Source: Megachile rotundata | Lineage: Eukaryota > Arthropoda > Insecta > Hymenoptera > Megachilidae | Assembly (NCBI RefSeq): GCF_050947335.1 | Contig: NC_134991.1 | Location: forward strand, 1,302,001-1,366,000 | Length of the DNA stretch: 64,000 nt | Direction: 5' to 3' | Part shown: in pieces, positions 14,156 to 28,600 of the stretch | How the letters are laid out: every line of letters starts with the position of its first letter | How positions within the stretch are numbered: position 1 is the stretch's first letter | The notes under the pieces: model-generated | Databases searched by the model: none | What the model was told of the DNA's origin: nothing | The model's input: only the letters and a program-made list of their open reading frames with translations | Program-made: the position numbers and the translations under genes

Positions 14156-17100
14156 GAAATCCCAAAGGCCGAAATCCCAAGTTCCGAAATCCGAATGGTC
14201 GAAATCCCAAAGGCCTAAATGCCAAAGGATGAATTCCCAAAAGGCCGAAATCCAAAAGGCGGAAATTCCAAAGGCCGAAATCCCAAAGGTCGAAATCCCA
14301 AAGACCGAAATCCCAAAGGCCGCAATCCCAAGGACCGGAATACCAAGGTTCGAGATCCCAAAGTTCGAAATCCCAAAGGCCGAAATCCCAAAGGCTGAAA
14401 TTCGAAAGACCGAAATCCCAAAGGCCGAAATCTCAAAGGCCGAAATCCCAAAGGCCGAAATCCCAAATGCCTAAATCCCCAAGAATGAATTCCGAAAAGG
14501 CCGAAATCCCAAGGCCGAAATCCCAAGGGATGAATTCCCAAAAGGCCGTAATCCCAAAGGATGAAATCCCAAAAGGCCGAAATCCCAAAGGCCGCAATCC
14601 CAAGGGCCGGAATCCCAAGGGTCGAAATCCCAAAGGTCGAAATCCCAAAGGCCGAAAACCCAAAGGCCGAAATCCCAAAGGCCGAAACCCCAAAGGCCGA
14701 AATCACAAATTTCGAAATCCCAAAGGCCGAAATCCCAAAGGCCGAAATCCCAAATGCCGAAATCCTAAAGGTCCAAATCCCAATGGCCGAAATCCAAAGG
14801 GCCGAAATCCCAAAGGCGGAAATCCAAAAGGCCGATATCCGAAAGGCGAAAATTCCAAAGGTCGAAATCCCAAAGGATGATTTCCCAAAAGGCCGAAATA
14901 CAAAGGATCGAAATCCCAAAAGCCTAAATCCCAAGGGCCGAAATCCCAAAGGTAAAAATCCCAAAAGCCGATTCCTTAAATGTCGAAACCCTAAGGCCGA
15001 AATCCTAAAATGTTCAAAACATAAAGTCTGAAAATCCGAAATCCCAAAGGCTGAAATTCCAAAGGCCGAAATCCCAAAGGTCGAAATCCCAAAGGATGAA
15101 ATGCCAAAGGCCGAAATCCCAAGGGCCGATATCCAAAAGGTGGAAATTCCTAAGGCCGAAATCCCAAACGCCGAAATCACAAATTTCGAAATCCCAAAGG
15201 CCGAAATCCCAAATGCCGAAATCCTAAAGGTCCAAATCCCAATGGCCGAAATCCAAAGGGCCGAAATCCCAAAGGCGGAAATTGCAAAGGCCGAAATCCC
15301 AAAGGCCGAAATCCTAAAGGTCGAAATTCCAAATGCCGGAATCCCAAGGGCCGAAATGCCAAAGGTCGAAATCCCAAAGGCCGAAATCTCAAACGCCGAA
15401 ATCCCAAAGGCTGGAAATCCCAAAGGCCGAAATCCAAAGAGCCGAAATCCCAAAGGCTGAAATTCCAAAGGCCGAAATCCCAAAGGCCGAAATCCCAAAC
15501 GCCGAAATCCCAAAGGCGGAAACCCCAAAGGCCGCAATCCCAAGGGCCGGAATCCCAAGGGTCGAAATCCCAAAGGTCGAAATCCCAAAGGCCGAAATCC
15601 CAAAGGATGAAATGCCAAAGGCCGAAATCCCCAAGGCCGAAATCCCCAAGGCCGAAGTCCCAAAGGCCGTAATCCCAAGGCCCGAAATCCGAATGGTCGA
15701 AATCCCAAAGGATGAATTCCCAAAAGGCCGATATCCGAAAGGCGGAAATTCCAAAGGTCGAAATCCCAAAGGATGATTTCCCAAAAGGCCGAAATTCAAA
15801 AGATCGAAATCCCAAGGGCCTAAATTCCAAGGGCCAAAATCCCAAAGGTAAAAATCCCAAAAGCCGATTCCTTAAATGTCGAAACCCTAAGGTCGAAATC
15901 CTAAAATGTTCAAAACATAAAGTCTGAAATCCCAAAGGCCGATATCCCAAAGGCTGAAATTCCAAAGGCCGAAATCCCAAAGGTCGAAATCCCAAAGGAT
16001 GAAATGCCAAAGGCCGAAATCCCAAGGGCCGATATCCTAAAGGTGGAAATTCCTAAGGCCGAAATCCCAAAGGCCGAAATCCCAAATGCCGAAATCCTAA
16101 AGGTCCAAATCCCAATGGCCGAAATCCAAAGGGCCGAAATCCCAAAGGCGGAAATTGCAAAGGCCGAAATCCCAAAGGCCCAAATCCTAAAGGTCGAAAT
16201 TCCAAATGCCGGAATCCCAAGGGCCGAAATGCCAAAGGTCGAAATCCCAAAGGCCGAAATCTCAAACCCGAAATCCCAAAGGCTGGAAATCCCAAAGGCC
16301 GAAATCCAAAGAGCCGAAATCCCAAAGGCTGAAATTCCAAAGGCCGAAATCCCAAAGGCCGAAATCCCAAAGTCCGAAATCCAAAACGTCGAAATTCCAA
16401 AGGCCGAAATCCCAAAGGCCCAAATCCCAAAGGCCGATATCCCAAAGGCGGAAATTCCAAAGGCCGAAATCCCAAAGGCCGAAATCCCAAAGGCCGTAAT
16501 CCCAAGGGCCGGAATCCCAAAGGTCGAAATCCCAAAGGATGAAATGCCAAAGGCCGAAATCCCCAAGGCCGAAGTCCCAAAGGCCGTAATCCCAAGGGCC
16601 GAAATCCGAATGGTCGAAATCCCAAAGGCCTAAATCCCAAAGGATGAATTCCCAAAAGGCCGAAATCCCAAGCGCCGAAATTCCAAAGGCCGAAATCCCA
16701 ATGGTCGAAATCCCAAAGGCCGAAATTCCAAACGCCGAAATCCCAAAGGCCGAAATCCCAAAGGCCGAAATCCCAAAGGCCGCAATCCCAAGGGCCGGAA
16801 TCCCAAGGGTCGAAATCCCAAAGGTCGAAATCCCAAGGGCCGAAATCCGAATGGTCGAAATCCCAAAGGCCTAAATCCCAAAGGATGAATTCCCAAAAGG
16901 CCGAAAACCCAAAGGCCGAAATCCCAAAGGCCGAAACCCCAAAGGCCGAAATCCCAAAGGCCGAAATCACAAATTTCGAAATCCCAAAGGCCGAAATCCC
17001 AAATGCCGAAATCCTAAAGGTCCAAATCCCAATGGCCGAAATCCAGAGGGCCGAAATCCCAAAGGCGGAAATCCCAAAGGCCGAAATCCCAAGTTCCGAA

Positions 17101-19969
17101 ATCCGAATGGTCGAAATCCCAAAGGCCTAAATGCCAAAGGATGAATTCCCAAAAGGCCGAAATCCAAAAGGCGGAAATTCCAAAGGCCGAAATCCCAAAG
17201 GTCGAAATCCCAAAGACCGAAATCCCAAAGGCCGCAATCCCAAGGACCGGAATACCAAGGTTCGAGATCCCAAAGTTCGAAATCCCAAAGGCCGAAATCC
17301 CAAAGGCTGAAATTCGAAAGACCGAAATCCCAAAGGCCGAAATCTCAAAGGCCGAAATCCCAAAGGCCGAAATCCCAAATGCCTAAATCCCCAAGAATGA
17401 ATTCCGAAAAGGCCGAAATCCCAAGGCCGAAATCCCAAGGGATGAATTCCCAAAAGGCCGTAATCCCAAAGGATGAAATCCCAAAAGGCCGAAATCCCAA
17501 AGGCCGCAATCCCAAGGGCCGGAATCCCAAGGGTCGAAATCCCAAAGGTCGAAATCCCAAAGGCCGAAAACCCAAAGGCCGAAATCCCAAAGGCCGAAAC
17601 CCCAAAGGCCGAAATCACAAATTTCGAAATCCCAAAGGCCGAAATCCCAAAGGCCGAAATCCCAAATGCCGAAATCCTAAAGGTCCAAATCCCAATGGCC
17701 GAAATCCAAAGGGCCGAAATCCCAAAGGCGGAAATCCAAAAGGCCGATATCCGAAAGGCGAAAATTCCAAAGGTCGAAATCCCAAAGGATGATTTCCCAA
17801 AAGGCCGAAATACAAAGGATCGAAATCCCAAAAGCCTAAATCCCAAGGGCCGAAATCCCAAAGGTAAAAATCCCAAAAGCCGATTCCTTAAATGTCGAAA
17901 CCCTAAGGCCGAAATCCTAAAATGTTCAAAACATAAAGTCTGAAAATCCGAAATCCCAAAGGCTGAAATTCCAAAGGCCGAAATCCCAAAGGTCGAAATC
18001 CCAAAGGATGAAATGCCAAAGGCCGAAATCCCAAGGGCCGATATCCAAAAGGTGGAAATTCCTAAGGCCGAAATCCCAAACGCCGAAATCACAAATTTCG
18101 AAATCCCAAAGGCCGAAATCCCAAATGCCGAAATCCTAAAGGTCCAAATCCCAATGGCCGAAATCCAAAGGGCCGAAATCCCAAAGGCGGAAATTGCAAA
18201 GGCCGAAATCCCAAAGGCCGAAATCCTAAAGGTCGAAATTCCAAATGCCGGAATCCCAAGGGCCGAAATGCCAAAGGTCGAAATCCCAAAGGCCGAAATC
18301 TCAAACGCCGAAATCCCAAAGGCTGGAAATCCCAAAGGCCGAAATCCAAAGAGCCGAAATCCCAAAGGCTGAAATTCCAAAGGCCGAAATCCCAAAGGCC
18401 GAAATCCCAAACGCCGAAATCCCAAAGGCGGAAACCCCAAAGGCCGCAATCCCAAGGGCCGGAATCCCAAGGGTCGAAATCCCAAAGGTCGAAATCCCAA
18501 AGGCCGAAATCCCAAAGGATGAAATGCCAAAGGCCGAAATCCCCAAGGCCGAAGTCCCAAAGGCCGTAATCCCAAGGCCCGAAATCCGAATGGTCGAAAT
18601 CCCAAAGGATGAATTCCCAAAAGGCCGATATCCGAAAGGCGGAAATTCCAAAGGTCGAAATCCCAAAGGATGATTTCCCAAAAGGCCGAAATTCAAAAGA
18701 TCGAAATCCCAAGGGCCTAAATTCCAAGGGCCAAAATCCCAAAGGTAAAAATCCCAAAAGCCGATTCCTTAAATGTCGAAACCCTAAGGTCGAAATCCTA
18801 AAATGTTCAAAACATAAAGTCTGAAATCCCAAAGGCCGATATCCCAAAGGCTGAAATTCCAAAGGCCGAAATCCCAAAGGTCGAAATCCCAAAGGATGAA
18901 ATGCCAAAGGCCGAAATCCCAAGGGCCGATATCCTAAAGGTGGAAATTCCTAAGGCCGAAATCCCAAAGGCCGAAATCCCAAATGCCGAAATCCTAAAGG
19001 TCCAAATCCCAATGGCCGAAATCCAAAGGGCCGAAATCCCAAAGGCGGAAATTGCAAAGGCCGAAATCCCAAAGGCCCAAATCCTAAAGGTCGAAATTCC
19101 AAATGCCGGAATCCCAAGGGCCGAAATGCCAAAGGTCGAAATCCCAAAGGCCGAAATCTCAAACCCGAAATCCCAAAGGCTGGAAATCCCAAAGGCCGAA
19201 ATCCAAAGAGCCGAAATCCCAAAGGCTGAAATTCCAAAGGCCGAAATCCCAAAGGCCGAAATCCCAAAGTCCGAAATCCAAAACGTCGAAATTCCAAAGG
19301 CCGAAATCCCAAAGGCCCAAATCCCAAAGGCCGATATCCCAAAGGCGGAAATTCCAAAGGCCGAAATCCCAAAGGCCGAAATCCCAAAGGCCGTAATCCC
19401 AAGGGCCGGAATCCCAAAGGTCGAAATCCCAAAGGATGAAATGCCAAAGGCCGAAATCCCCAAGGCCGAAGTCCCAAAGGCCGTAATCCCAAGGGCCGAA
19501 ATCCGAATGGTCGAAATCCCAAAGGCCTAAATCCCAAAGGATGAATTCCCAAAAGGCCGAAATCCCAAGCGCCGAAATTCCAAAGGCCGAAATCCCAATG
19601 GTCGAAATCCCAAAGGCCGAAATTCCAAACGCCGAAATCCCAAAGGCCGAAATCCCAAAGGCCGAAATCCCAAAGGCCGCAATCCCAAGGGCCGGAATCC
19701 CAAGGGTCGAAATCCCAAAGGTCGAAATCCCAAGGGCCGAAATCCGAATGGTCGAAATCCCAAAGGCCTAAATCCCAAAGGATGAATTCCCAAAAGGCCG
19801 AAAACCCAAAGGCCGAAATCCCAAAGGCCGAAACCCCAAAGGCCGAAATCCCAAAGGCCGAAATCACAAATTTCGAAATCCCAAAGGCCGAAATCCCAAA
19901 TGCCGAAATCCTAAAGGTCCAAATCCCAATGGCCGAAATCCAGAGGGCCGAAATCCCAAAGGCGGAAAT
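14156..19969 (+). repeat. Tandem duplication, about 2.9-kb period
   Basis: Copy 1 is 14156-17067 and copy 2 is 17068-19969. The offset is 2,912 up to about 15.64 kb, then 2,897: copy 1 has one extra 15-bp unit (ggccgaaatcccc repeated near 15631-15650). Both copies contain two degenerate modules. The first part of each block also matches the start of the window (1 to about 650) with offset 14,273 for copy 1, including the rare string accggaataccaaggttcg, with unit-sized gaps. Confidence 0.86.
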
Positions 19970-22652
19970 TGCAAAGGCCGAAAACCCAAAGGCCGAAATC
20001 CTAAAGGTCGAAATTCCAAAGGCCGGAATCCCAAGGGCCGAAATGCCAAAGGTCGAAATCCCAAAGGCAGAAATCTCAAACGCCGAAATCCCAAAGGCTG
20101 GAAATCCCAAAGGCCGAATTCCAAAGAGCCGAAATCCCAAAGGCTGAAATTCCAAAGGCCGAAATCCCAAAGGCCGAAATCCCAAAGTCCGAAATCCAAA
20201 ACGTCGAAATCCCAAAGGCCGAAATCCCAAAGGCCCAAATCCCAAAGGCCGATATCCCAAAGGCGGAAATTCCAAAGGCCGAAATCCCAAAGGCCGAAAT
20301 CCCAAAAGCCGAAATCCCAAAGGCCGAAATCCCAAAGGTCGAAATCCCAAAGGCCGAAATCCCAATGGCCGTAATCCCAAGGGCCGGAATCCCAAAGGTC
20401 GAAATCCCAAAGGATGAAATGCCAAAGGCCGAAATCCCCAAGGCCGAAGTCCCAAAGGCCGTAATCCCAAGGGCCGAAATCCGAATGGTCGAAATCCCAA
20501 ATGATGAATTCCCAAAAGGCCGATATCCGAAAGGCGGAAATTCCAAAGGTCGAAATCCCAAAGGATGATTTCCCAAAAGGCCGAAATTCAAAAGATCGAA
20601 ATCCCAAAGGCCGAAATCCCAAAGGCAGAAATCCCAAAGGTCGAAATCCCAAAGGTCGAAATTCCAAAGGCCGGAATCCCAAGGGCCGAAATGCCAAAGG
20701 TCGAAATCCCAAAGGCTGAAATTCCAAAGGCCGAAATCCCAAAGGTCGAAATCCCAAAGGATGAAATGCCAAAGGCCGAAATCCCAAGGGCCGATATCCT
20801 AAAGGTGGAAATTCCTAAGGCCGAAATCCCAAAGGCCGAAATCCCAAATGCCGAAATCCTAAAGGTCCAAATCCCAATGGCCGAAATCCAAAGGGCCGAA
20901 ATCCCAAAGGCGGAAATTGCAAAGGCCGAAATCCCAAAGGCCCAAATCCTAAAGGTCGAAATTCCAAATGCCGGAATCCCAAGGGCCGAAATGCCAAAGG
21001 TCGAAATCCCAAAGGCCGAAATCTCAAACCCGAAATCCCAAAGGCTGGAAATCCCAAAGGCCGAAATCCAAAGAGCCGAAATCCCAAAGGCTGAAATTCC
21101 AAAGGCCGAAATCCCAAAGGCCGAAATCCCAAAGTCCGAAATCCAAAACGTCGAAATTCCAAAGGCCGAAATCCCAAAGGCCCAAATCCCAAAGGCCGAT
21201 ATCCCAAGGGCGGAAATTCCAAAGGCCGAAATCCCAAAGGCCGAAATCCCAAAGGCCGTAATCCCAAGGGCCGGAATCCCAAAGGTCGAAATCCCAAAGG
21301 ATGAAATGCCAAAGGCCGAAATCCCCAAGGCCGAAGTCCCAAAGGCCGTAATCCCAAGGGCCGAAATCCGAATGGTCGAAATCCCAAAGGCCTAAATCCC
21401 AAAGGATGAATTCCCAAAAGGCCGAAATCCCAAGCGCCGAAATTCCAAAGGCCGAAATCCCAATGGTCGAAATCCCAAAGGCCGAAATTCCAAACGCCGA
21501 AATCCCAAAGGCCGAAATCCCAAAGGCCGAAATCCCAAAGGCCGCAATCCCAAGGGCCGGAATCCCAAGGGTCGAAATCCCAAAGGTCGAAATCCCAAGG
21601 GCCGAAATCCGAATGGTCGAAATCCCAAAGGCCTAAATCCCAAAGGATGAATTCCCAAAAGGCCGAAAACCCAAAGGCCGAAATCCCAAAGGCCGAAACC
21701 CCAAAGGCCGAAATCCCAAAGGCCGAAATCACAAATTTCGAAATCCCAAAGGCCGAAATCCCAAATGCCGAAATCCTAAAGGTCCAAATCCCAATGGCCG
21801 AAATCCAGAGGGCCGAAATCCCAAAGGCGGAAATTGCAAAGGCCGAAAACCCAAAGGCCGAAATCCTAAAGGTCGAAATTCCAAAGGCCGGAATCCCAAG
21901 GGCCGAAATGCCAAAGGTCGAAATCCCAAAGGCAGAAATCTCAAACGCCGAAATCCCAAAGGCTGGAAATCCCAAAGGCCGAATTCCAAAGAGCCGAAAT
22001 CCCAAAGGCTGAAATTCCAAAGGCCGAAATCCCAAAGGCCGAAATCCCAAAGTCCGAAATCCAAAACGTCGAAATCCCAAAGGCCGAAATCCCAAAGGCC
22101 CAAATCCCAAAGGCCGATATCCCAAAGGCGGAAATTCCAAAGGCCGAAATCCCAAAGGCCGAAATCCCAAAAGCCGAAATCCCAAAGGCCGAAATCCCAA
22201 AGGTCGAAATCCCAAAGGCCGAAATCCCAATGGCCGTAATCCCAAGGGCCGGAATCCCAAAGGTCGAAATCCCAAAGGATGAAATGCCAAAGGCCGAAAT
22301 CCCCAAGGCCGAAGTCCCAAAGGCCGTAATCCCAAGGGCCGAAATCCGAATGGTCGAAATCCCAAATGATGAATTCCCAAAAGGCCGATATCCGAAAGGC
22401 GGAAATTCCAAAGGTCGAAATCCCAAAGGATGATTTCCCAAAAGGCCGAAATTCAAAAGATCGAAATCCCAAAGGCCGAAATCCCAAAGGCAGAAATCCC
22501 AAAGGTCGAAATCCCAAAGGTCGAAATTCCAAAGGCCGGAATCCCAAGGGCCGAAATGCCAAAGGTCGAAATCCCAAAGGCTGAAATTCCAAAGGCCGAA
22601 ATCCCAAAGGTCGAAATCCCAAAGGATGAAATGCCAAAGGCCGAAATCCCAA
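18841..22652 (+). repeat. Tandem duplication, 1,865-bp period
   Basis: Copy 1 is 18841-20705 and copy 2 is 20706 to about 22652. Landmarks keep offset 1,865 (18894/20759 ggatgaaatg, 19103/20968, 19782/21647, 20565/22430). Copy 1 overlaps the end of the 2.9-kb duplication, so this duplication came later than, or was nested in, that one. Confidence 0.84.
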
Positions 22653-25600
22653 AGGCCGAAATCCCAAAGCGCGCAATCCCAAGGGCCGAAATCCGAATGG
22701 TCGAAATCCCAAAGGCCTAAATCCCAAAAGATGAATTCCCAAAAGGCCGAAATCCCAAAGGCTGAAATCCAAAAGGCCGATATCCCAAAGGCGGAAATTC
22801 CAAAGGCCAAAATCCCAAAGGTCGAAATCCCAAAGACCGAAATCCCAAAGGCCGCCATCCCAAGGACCGGAATACGAAGGGCCGAAATCCCAAAGGTCCG
22901 AATTCCAAAAGCCGAAATCCCAAATATCGAAATCCCAAGGGATGAATTCCCAAAAGGCCGTAATCCCAATGGTCGCAATCCCAAAGGCCGAAATCCCAAA
23001 GGCCGAAATCCCAAGGGCCGATATCCTAATGGCGGAAATTCCTAAGGCCGAAATCTCAAACGCCGAAATCCCAAATGTCGAAATCCCAAGGCCGAAATAC
23101 CAAAGGAGGAACTCCCAAAAGGCCGAAATCCCAAAGGTCGAAATCCCAAAGGCCGTAATGCCAATGGATGAATTCCCAAAAGGCCGATATCCCAAAGGAT
23201 GAAATCCCAAGGGCCGGAATCCCAAGGGTCGAAATCCCAAAGGTCGAAATCCCAAAGGCCGAAATCCCAAGTTCCGAAATCCGAATGGTCGAAATCCCAA
23301 AGGCCTAAATCCCAAAGGATGAATTCCCAAAAGGCCGAAATCCCAAAGGCCGAAGTCCAAAAGGCGGAAATTCCAAAGGCCGAAATCCCAAAGGTCGAAA
23401 TCCCAAAGACCGAAATCCCAAAGGCCGCAATCCCAAGGACCGGAATACCAAGGGTCGAGATCCCAAAGGTCGAAATCCCAAAGGCCGAAATCCCAAAGGC
23501 CGAAATCCCAAAGGCCGAAATCCCAAAGGCTGAAATTCGAAAGACCGAAATCCCAAAGGCCGAAATCTCAAAGGCCGAAATCCCAAAGGCCGAAATCCCA
23601 AATGCCTAAATCCCAAAGAATGAATTCCGAAAAGGCCGAAATCCCAAGGCCGAAATCCCAAGGGATGAATTCCCAAAAGGCCGTAATCCCAAAAGATGAA
23701 ATCCCAAAGGCCGAAATCCCAAAGGCCGAAATCCCAAGGGCCGGAATCCCAAGGGTCGAAATCCCAACGGTCGAAATCCAAAGGGCCGAAATCCCAAGCG
23801 TCGAAATCCCAAAGGCCGAAATGCAAAGGGCCGATATCCCAAAGGCGGAAATTCCAAAGGCCGAAATCCCAAAGGTCGAAATCCCAAAGGCCGAAATCCC
23901 AAAGGCCGCAATCCCAAGGGCCCGAATACGAAGGGCCGAAATCCCAAAGGTCCAGATTCCAAAAGCCGAAATCCCAAATATCGAAATCCCAAGGGATCAA
24001 TTCCCAAAAGGCCGTAATCCCAATGGTCGCAATCCCAAAGGCCGAAATCCCAATAGCCGATATCCTAATGGCGGAAATTCCTAGGGCCGAAATCCCAAAC
24101 GCCGAAATCCCAAGGCCGAAATACCAAAGGATGAACTCCCAAAAAGCCGAAATCCCAAAGGTCGAAATCCCAAAGGCCGAAATACCGATGGATGAATTCC
24201 CAAAAGGCCGAAATCCCAAAGGATGAAATCCGAAAGGCCGAAATCCCAAAGGCCGAAATCCCAAAGGCCGAAATCCCAAAGGCGGAAACCCCAATGGCCG
24301 CAATCCCAAGGGCCGGAATCCCAAGGGTCGAAATCCCAAAGGTCGAAAACCCAAAGGCCTAAACCCCAAAGGTCGAAATCCCAAAAGCCGAAATCCAAAG
24401 GGCCGCAATCCCAAAGGTTAAAATTCCAAAGATCGACATACCAAAGGCCGAAATCCCGAAGGTTGAAATTCCAAAGATCGACATACTATAGGCCGAAATC
24501 CCAAAGGCCGAAATCCCAAAGGCCGCGATCCCAAGGGCCGGAATCCCATGGGTCGAAATCCCAAACGGCGAAATCCCAATGCCGAAATACCAATGGATGA
24601 ACTCCCAAAAGGCCGAAATCCCAAAGGTCGAAATCCCAAAGGCCGAAATCCCAAGGCCGATATGCCAATGGATGAATTCCCAAAAGGCCGAAATCCCAAA
24701 GGATGAAATCCCAAAGGCCGAAATCCCAAAGTTCGCAATCCCAATGGCCGGAATCCCATGGGTCGAAATCCCAAACGTCGAAATCCCAAATGCCGAAATC
24801 CAAAGGGCCGAAATCACAACGGTTAAAATTCCAAAGCCCGAAATTTCAAAGGCCGAAATCCTAGAGGCTGAAATCCCAAAGGCCGAAATCCAAAGAGCCG
24901 AAATCCCAAAGGTTGAAATTCCAAAGACAGACTTCCCAAAGGTCGAAATCCCATAGGCCGAAATCCTAAAGGCCGTATTCCCAAGGGCCGGAATCCCAAG
25001 GTTCGAGATCCCAAAGGCCGAAATCCAAGGAGCCGAAATCCCAAAGGCTGAAATTCCAAAGACCGACATCCCAAAGGCCGAAATCCCAAAGGCTGAAATT
25101 CCAAAGACCGACTTCCCAAAGTTCGAAATCCCAGGGGCAGATATCCCAAAGGCCGAAATCCCAAAGGCCGAAATCCAAAGGGCCGAAATCCCAAACGTCG
25201 AAATCCCAAAGGCCGAAATCCAAAGGCCCGAAATCCCAAAGGGCCGAAATCCCAAAGGCGGAAATTGCAAAGGCCGAAATCCCAAAGGCCCAAATCCTAA
25301 AGGTCGAAATTCCAAATGCCGGAATCCCAAGGGCCGAAATGCCAAAGGTCGAAATCCCAAAGGCCGAAATCTCAAACCCGAAATCCCAAAGGCTGGAAAT
25401 CCCAAAGGCCGAAATCCAAAGAGCCGAAATCCCAAAGGCTGAAATTCCAAAGGCCGAAATCCCAAAGGCCGAAATCCCAAAGTCCGAAATCCAAAACGTC
25501 GAAATTCCAAAGGCCGAAATCCCAAAGGCCCAAATCCCAAAGGCCGATATCCCAAAGGCGGAAATTCCAAAGGCCGAAATCCCAAAGGCCGAAATCCCAA

Positions 25601-28600
25601 AGGCCGTAATCCCAAGGGCCGGAATCCCAAAGGTCGAAATCCCAAAGGATGAAATGCCAAAGGCCGAAATCCCCAAGGCCGAAGTCCCAAAGGCCGTAAT
25701 CCCAAGGGCCGAAATCCGAATGGTCGAAATCCCAAAGGCCTAAATCCCAAAGGATGAATTCCCAAAAGGCCGAAATCCCAAGCGCCGAAATTCCAAAGGC
25801 CGAAATCCCAATGGTCGAAATCCCAAAGGCCGAAATTCCAAACGCCGAAATCCCAAAGGCCGAAATCCCAAAGGCCGAAATCCCAAAGGCCGCAATCCCA
25901 AGGGCCGGAATCCCAAGGGTCGAAATCCCAAAGGTCGAAATCCCAAGGGCCGAAATCCGAATGGTCGAAATCCCAAAGGCCTAAATCCCAAAGGATGAAT
26001 TCCCAAAAGGCCGAAAACCCAAAGGCCGAAATCCCAAAGGCCGAAACCCCAAAGGCCGAAATCCCAAAGGCCGAAATCACAAATTTCGAAATCCCAAAGG
26101 CCGAAATCCCAAATGCCGAAATCCTAAAGGTCCAAATCCCAATGGCCGAAATCCAGAGGGCCGAAATCCCAAAGGCGGAAATTGCAAAGGCCGAAAACCC
26201 AAAGGCCGAAATCCTAAAGGTCGAAATTCCAAAGGCCGGAATCCCAAGGGCCGAAATGCCAAAGGTCGAAATCCCAAAGGCAGAAATCTCAAACGCCGAA
26301 ATCCCAAAGGCTGGAAATCCCAAAGGCCGAATTCCAAAGAGCCGAAATCCCAAAGGCTGAAATTCCAAAGGCCGAAATCCCAAAGGCCGAAATCCCAAAG
26401 TCCGAAATCCAAAACGTCGAAATCCCAAAGGCCGAAATCCCAAAGGCCCAAATCCCAAAGGCCGATATCCCAAAGGCGGAAATTCCAAAGGCCGAAATCC
26501 CAAAGGCCGAAATCCCAAAAGCCGAAATCCCAAAGGCCGAAATCCCAAAGGTCGAAATCCCAAAGGCCGAAATCCCAATGGCCGTAATCCCAAGGGCCGG
26601 AATCCCAAAGGTCGAAATCCCAAAGGATGAAATGCCAAAGGCCGAAATCCCCAAGGCCGAAGTCCCAAAGGCCGTAATCCCAAGGGCCGAAATCCGAATG
26701 GTCGAAATCCCAAATGATGAATTCCCAAAAGGCCGATATCCGAAAGGCGGAAATTCCAAAGGTCGAAATCCCAAAGGATGATTTCCCAAAAGGCCGAAAT
26801 TCAAAAGATCGAAATCCCAAAGGCCGAAATCCCAAAGGCAGAAATCCCAAAGGTCGAAATCCCAAAGGTCGAAATTCCAAAGGCCGGAATCCCAAGGGCC
26901 GAAATGCCAAAGGTCGAAATCCCAAAGGCTGAAATTCCAAAGGCCGAAATCCCAAAGGTCGAAATCCCAAAGGATGAAATGCCAAAGGCCGAAATCCCAA
27001 AGGCCGAAATCCCAAAGCGCGCAATCCCAAGGGCCGAAATCCGAATGGTCGAAATCCCAAAGGCCTAAATCCCAAAAGATGAATTCCCAAAAGGCCGAAA
27101 TCCCAAAGGCTGAAATCCAAAAGGCCGATATCCCAAAGGCGGAAATTCCAAAGGCCAAAATCCCAAAGGTCGAAATCCCAAAGACCGAAATCCCAAAGGC
27201 CGCCATCCCAAGGACCGGAATACGAAGGGCCGAAATCCCAAAGGTCCGAATTCCAAAAGCCGAAATCCCAAATATCGAAATCCCAAGGGATGAATTCCCA
27301 AAAGGCCGTAATCCCAATGGTCGCAATCCCAAAGGCCGAAATCCCAAAGGCCGAAATCCCAAGGGCCGATATCCTAATGGCGGAAATTCCTAAGGCCGAA
27401 ATCTCAAACGCCGAAATCCCAAATGTCGAAATCCCAAGGCCGAAATACCAAAGGATGAACTCCCAAAAGGCCGAAATCCCAAAGGTCGAAATCCCAAAGG
27501 CCGTAATGCCAATGGATGAATTCCCAAAAGGCCGATATCCCAAAGGATGAAATCCCAAGGGCCGGAATCCCAAGGGTCGAAATCCCAAAGGTCGAAATCC
27601 CAAAGGCCGAAATCCCAAGTTCCGAAATCCGAATGGTCGAAATCCCAAAGGCCTAAATCCCAAAGGATGAATTCCCAAAAGGCCGAAATCCCAAAGGCCG
27701 AAGTCCAAAAGGCGGAAATTCCAAAGGCCGAAATCCCAAAGGTCGAAATCCCAAAGACCGAAATCCCAAAGGCCGCAATCCCAAGGACCGGAATACCAAG
27801 GGTCGAGATCCCAAAGGTCGAAATCCCAAAGGCCGAAATCCCAAAGGCCGAAATCCCAAAGGCCGAAATCCCAAAGGCTGAAATTCGAAAGACCGAAATC
27901 CCAAAGGCCGAAATCTCAAAGGCCGAAATCCCAAAGGCCGAAATCCCAAATGCCTAAATCCCAAAGAATGAATTCCGAAAAGGCCGAAATCCCAAGGCCG
28001 AAATCCCAAGGGATGAATTCCCAAAAGGCCGTAATCCCAAAAGATGAAATCCCAAAGGCCGAAATCCCAAAGGCCGAAATCCCAAGGGCCGGAATCCCAA
28101 GGGTCGAAATCCCAACGGTCGAAATCCAAAGGGCCGAAATCCCAAGCGTCGAAATCCCAAAGGCCGAAATGCAAAGGGCCGATATCCCAAAGGCGGAAAT
28201 TCCAACGGCCGAAATCCCAAAGGTCGAAATCCCAAAGGCCGAAATCCCAAAGGCCGCAATCCCAAGGGCCCGAATACGAAGGGCCGAAATCCCAAAGGTC
28301 CAGATTCCAAAAGCCGAAATCCCAAATATCGAAATCCCAAGGGATCAATTCCCAAAAGGCCGTAATCCCAATGGTCGCAATCCCAAAGGCCGAAATCCCA
28401 ATAGCCGATATCCTAATGGCGGAAATTCCTAGGGCCGAAATCCCAAACGCCGAAATCCCAAGGCCGAAATACCAAAGGATGAACTCCCAAAAAGCCGAAA
28501 TCCCAAAGGTCGAAATCCCAAAGGCCGAAATACCGATGGATGAATTCCCAAAAGGCCGAAATCCCAAAGGATGAAATCCGAAAGGCCGAAATCCCAAAGG

